Of a stretch of 17,179 nt of DNA, positions 14,832-17,179 are shown piece after piece; within the stretch, counting starts at the first letter, position 1, and each line of letters starts with the position of its first letter. The position numbers and the translations under genes are program-made. The stretch lies in NCBI GenBank assembly GCA_017608295.1, contig JAFCGF010000043.1, forward strand, positions 1 to 17,179, in the 5' to 3' direction. The DNA comes from Candidatus Woesearchaeota archaeon. GTDB lineage: Archaea; Nanoarchaeota; Nanoarchaeia; Woesearchaeales; JAGVZT01. The notes under the pieces are model-generated. The model saw only the letters and a list, made by a program, of their open reading frames with translations. It was not told the origin of the DNA and did no database searches.

Positions 14832-15740
14832 TTTCATCTTCGCCTCCTCACTACGAAAATTCTTCATGTTCTGGAAGTAGCCTGTCATAGCATTGTATAC
14901 CCCATATCCTGTGCCACGGATACTGTCGATCTCAGAGGCTTCATGATAGTAGTGTAAAACGCCATCCACCATGTTCGTTTTCCTGGTGGAAAGTTCTACG
15001 TCCCCGGTCAGAGCCAGTGTCTTGATCTCTTCTTTATTCAAAAAGGCTCTTGTCACGATGGACTTCATATCCTGGTCAGATACCCTTTTATCGTTAAGAA
15101 GGTTAAAAGCCCCCTGGAGCTTATCAAGGTATTCAGAGTGGATTCCCATAACATGTGCTGCTTCCATAAAGCGTTCCTTCACATTTTGAGTATGTTTGAT
15201 ATACACCCTGTTTGTATTGTGTTTAAATGAGGCGTTAAGGGTGTTCTGGCAGACAACACGCACGGGAGTAAAATAGGCTGTTATGGCCATTGATCCATCA
15301 TGGGAAGAGCAAAGGACAAGATAATTATCAATTGGGCTGTCATTCCCAATGATGATCTGTTTTGGAAGTTTAGCCGTGATGAAGATAACCCCTCCTTTTC
15401 CAAGGCATCCGGCTGTTTCATAGATTGCTTTACCTTCTCCGACAATCTGGTCAAAGAAAGAAAAGGCATCCCGATTCTGGACGATGGTATAATCTTTCCC
15501 CACCAGCCCAAGAACCTCGTTGTTATCTTCCCGTACTGTTACGAAGTGATCCGGCACATCCAGCCATCTTTCCGTAATAAGCCTTTGTTTTTCTACGGTA
15601 AAATCCAAACCTCCATATTCAATAGCTTCTTTTGCTGTAAATACATGTTCAAGGACTGTGCCCAGATTATGCCAGGCAGGTTTGTTAGCGCTGACAAATG
15701 AATATCTACCAGTATCGCTGTTATAATTTAAGTTGTGCAT
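14763..15740 (-). CDS. DUF932 phage/plasmid-like protein (325 aa)
   Basis: The product matches the DUF932 / TIGR03299 phage/plasmid-like family, found on phages, plasmids and integrated elements. Landmarks are the N-terminal PAWHNLGTVLEH, the VGKDYTIVQNRDAFSFFDQI motif, GCLGKGGVIFITAKLP, LVLCSSHDGSMAITAYFTPVRVVCQNTLNAS and the C-terminal YGVYNAMTGYFQNMKNFRSEEAK segment. Length is normal for the family. It is soluble, with no signal peptide. Biochemical function is not known; relatives are often near recombination or ssDNA-related genes. Here it stands alone between the cassette-like region and the second FISUMP gene, with its 3' end at the point where the possible truncated cassette gene is cut. 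This suggests it belongs to a different, perhaps decayed, element. Confidence 0.9.
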   Translation of the reverse strand: MHNLNYNSDTGRYSFVSANKPAWHNLGTVLEHVFTAKEAIEYGGLDFTVEKQRLITERWLDVPDHFVTVREDNNEVLGLVGKDYTIVQNRDAFSFFDQIVGEGKAIYETAGCLGKGGVIFITAKLPKQIIIGNDSPIDNYLVLCSSHDGSMAITAYFTPVRVVCQNTLNASFKHNTNRVYIKHTQNVKERFMEAAHVMGIHSEYLDKLQGAFNLLNDKRVSDQDMKSIVTRAFLNKEEIKTLALTGDVELSTRKTNMVDGVLHYYHEASEIDSIRGTGYGVYNAMTGYFQNMKNFRSEEAKMKSIVLGGLSAQYTQRVFDRLIKY

Positions 15741-15972
15741 ATTGATTGATTTTTAAAGGGTTAATAATAAATCTTTTATTGTTGTTTTTTTAGAGAGAGA
15801 GCGTTGTCTATCAGATAACTAAGCTCCTCAAGGAAATAGAATATCCCGAAAGGGTATCCAGCACAGCCAAAAGATAAACAGAAGGAGAGAAGCCCAAAGA
15901 AACAGAGATCATTTTCTGATGGCTCTGAATGGCATACTGAGGGGTGTTTTATAGTTAAAGTCAGTGTTTTCT

Positions 15973-16005
15973 CTTGACTTCTTACTAACATTTCATATAT
16001 TTACA
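15973..16005 (+). promoter_or_regulatory. probable promoter of FISUMP gene 2
   Basis: CTTGACTTC (15973-15981) and TATATTTACA (15996-16005) have the same ends and the same 33-base span as the element at 584-616, 30 bases before the ATG at 16036. The leader ends in AACCATTCATT in both genes. Confidence 0.5.
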
Positions 16006-16035
16006 GGTAGTTTGCGTGTTCTAAAACCATTCATT

Positions 16036-17179
16036 ATGAAAAGGTTCATCTTATTTATTGTTGTCCTGAGCTATGTTTCAGGATATGGACAAGTTGGTAT
16101 TAACACTGATAACAGCGATCCTGACAATTCAGCTATGCTGGATGTCAAATCGACAACAAAAGGATTTTTACCCCCGCGAATGACCTATAACCAGATTAAC
16201 TCTATTGCCAGCCCTGCATCAGGATTGGTGGTATTTTGTACCGATTGCAGCTCTGGTGGATCGGGTGCCATGGCAATGTTCATCAATGGGACGTGGTATC
16301 TGATCAATGCAACCTGTATGAATCCGCTATCTCCGGTTGCTGGAACGCATGTGCCATCAGCAACCAAGATCGCCTGGAATTGGAATACTGTGACAGGAGC
16401 GACCGGTTATAAATGGAATACAACAAACGATTATGGAAGCGCAGAGGATTTGGGTATAAATACCACGAAGACCGAGACCGGACTTACCTGTGGAACCCCT
16501 TATACCAGGTATGCTTGGGCTTACAATGGATGCGGCTTTTCAAGCCCGGTTACGTTAACGCAATCGACGCTTGCCTGCCCGATTTACGGGGATCCTTTTA
16601 CAATTAACCATATAGCTACAGGCGGTGTAGCTCCTGTTGATAAAACGGTAACCTACGGCACGGTAACAAATATACCTGGAGCAATAACAAAGTGTTGGAT
16701 TACCCGAAACCTGGGTGCAAGCCAGCAGGCAACTGATGTTGACGACCCCACAGAAGCTTCAGCAGGGTGGTACTGGCAATTTAGTCTTAAACAGGGGTAC
16801 AAGCATGATGGAACAACCAGAACTCCGAATACAACCTGGATAACTTCTATTATTGAAGACCTTGATTGGCAGGCTGCCAATGATCCGTGTACCCTTGAAC
16901 TTGGCAGTGGCTGGCGTATTCCAACCTCTACCGAATGGACCAATGTAGATGCAAATGGAAACTGGACAAACTGGAACGACCCATGGAACTCCGGGTTAAA
17001 AATGCACGCTGCCGGGCTCTTTGGCTACAACGATGGTTCGCTGGACCTTCGCGGATGGTACGGCTTCTACTGGAGCAGTACGCAGAGCGCTACCAACAAC
17101 GGCTGGTACTTATACTTCACCAGTGGCTACAGTAACATGTACAACGCCAACAAGGCGTTTGGTTTTTCGCTGCGCTGCA
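16036..17179 (+). CDS. secreted FISUMP-domain protein 2, partial at right edge (381+ aa)
   Basis: The frame is open from the ATG at 16036 to the window edge. Residues 1-19 are a signal peptide (MKRFILFIVVLSYVSGYGQ). The mature start VGINT…SAMLDVKST.KGFLPPRM is as in the 648 gene. Residues about 95-180 are an extra fibronectin III-like segment (…SPVAGTHVPSATKIAWNW…GLTCGTPYTRYAWAYNGCGFSSPV…), absent from gene 1. The FISUMP domain follows (NHIATGGVAPVDK, CWITRNLGA, GWYWQF, GSGWRIPTSTEW, LKMHAAG, YWSSTQ, GFSLRC). By comparison only about three residues (LRD) and the stop are missing. Gene 1 and gene 2 share blocks identical at the DNA level (36 bases at 1307/16980, 18 bases at 1356/17068), with strongly different sequence between and after them. 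It has the same promoter and leader as gene 1. Confidence 0.88.
   Translation, partial: MKRFILFIVVLSYVSGYGQVGINTDNSDPDNSAMLDVKSTTKGFLPPRMTYNQINSIASPASGLVVFCTDCSSGGSGAMAMFINGTWYLINATCMNPLSPVAGTHVPSATKIAWNWNTVTGATGYKWNTTNDYGSAEDLGINTTKTETGLTCGTPYTRYAWAYNGCGFSSPVTLTQSTLACPIYGDPFTINHIATGGVAPVDKTVTYGTVTNIPGAITKCWITRNLGASQQATDVDDPTEASAGWYWQFSLKQGYKHDGTTRTPNTTWITSIIEDLDWQAANDPCTLELGSGWRIPTSTEWTNVDANGNWTNWNDPWNSGLKMHAAGLFGYNDGSLDLRGWYGFYWSSTQSATNNGWYLYFTSGYSNMYNANKAFGFSLRC

Noticed and set aside
15776..15991. 71-residue open frame upstream of DUF932 (minus)
   Set aside because: Odd composition, no recognisable motif and no good start context; it ends in the DUF932 leader and lies in the FISUMP 2 upstream region.

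Overview
The window looks like a piece of a Bacteroidota (probably Bacteroidales-like) chromosome carrying an integrated mobile element. Pointers to the phylum are a type IX secretion C-terminal sorting domain on a giant C10 protease, two secreted FISUMP-domain proteins, a Bacteroidota-type tyrosine integrase with the usual substitutions in its catalytic box, and promoters that fit the TTTG / TAnnTTTG pattern. Composition is AT-rich in most genes.

Layout. 1-253 (minus) is the start of a secreted protein that runs off the left edge. 648-1484 (plus) is a small secreted FISUMP protein, followed by a 1296-residue secreted C10 (streptopain-family) cysteine protease with six PKD-like repeats and a T9SS sorting domain (1838-5728). 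From 5928 to 11643 lies a compact minus-strand block typical of a small integrative element. Read from the integrase downstream, it holds the tyrosine integrase, an unrecognised 316-residue protein, an excisionase-like HTH protein, a frameshifted VRR-NUC-type nuclease, a small hypothetical, a RepA-like ATPase, an iteron-like cluster, a DUF5681 protein and a hypothetical. Most neighbours overlap by 1-29 bases, so this is one or two operons. The right end is marked by the 3' part of a tRNA-Lys(CTT) gene (about 11599-11643) and its terminator, which looks like an attachment-site remnant. The complete tRNA expected at the other end is not in the window.

Right of the tRNA fragment is an accessory stretch (11690-14765). 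It holds a 115-residue hypothetical, then a 635-residue protein with a PD-(D/E)XK nuclease motif. That gene is bracketed by CCGGCAAC repeats and followed by a long imperfect inverted repeat resembling a cassette recombination site, and then by a 59-codon reading frame that may be a broken cassette gene. Next is a DUF932 (phage/plasmid-like) gene on the minus strand (14763-15740).

At the right edge a second FISUMP gene (16036-17179, open at the edge) shares promoter, leader, signal-peptide region and C-terminal domain with the first. The two look like members of one paralogous surface-protein family, with 3' ends that diverge in patches between identical blocks. No reverse transcriptase or CRISPR array is present.

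Working model: the int/HTH/RepA/iteron module handles excision and replication of the element, the 11690-14765 segment is defence-like accessory cargo, and the flanking exported proteins are host surface genes.
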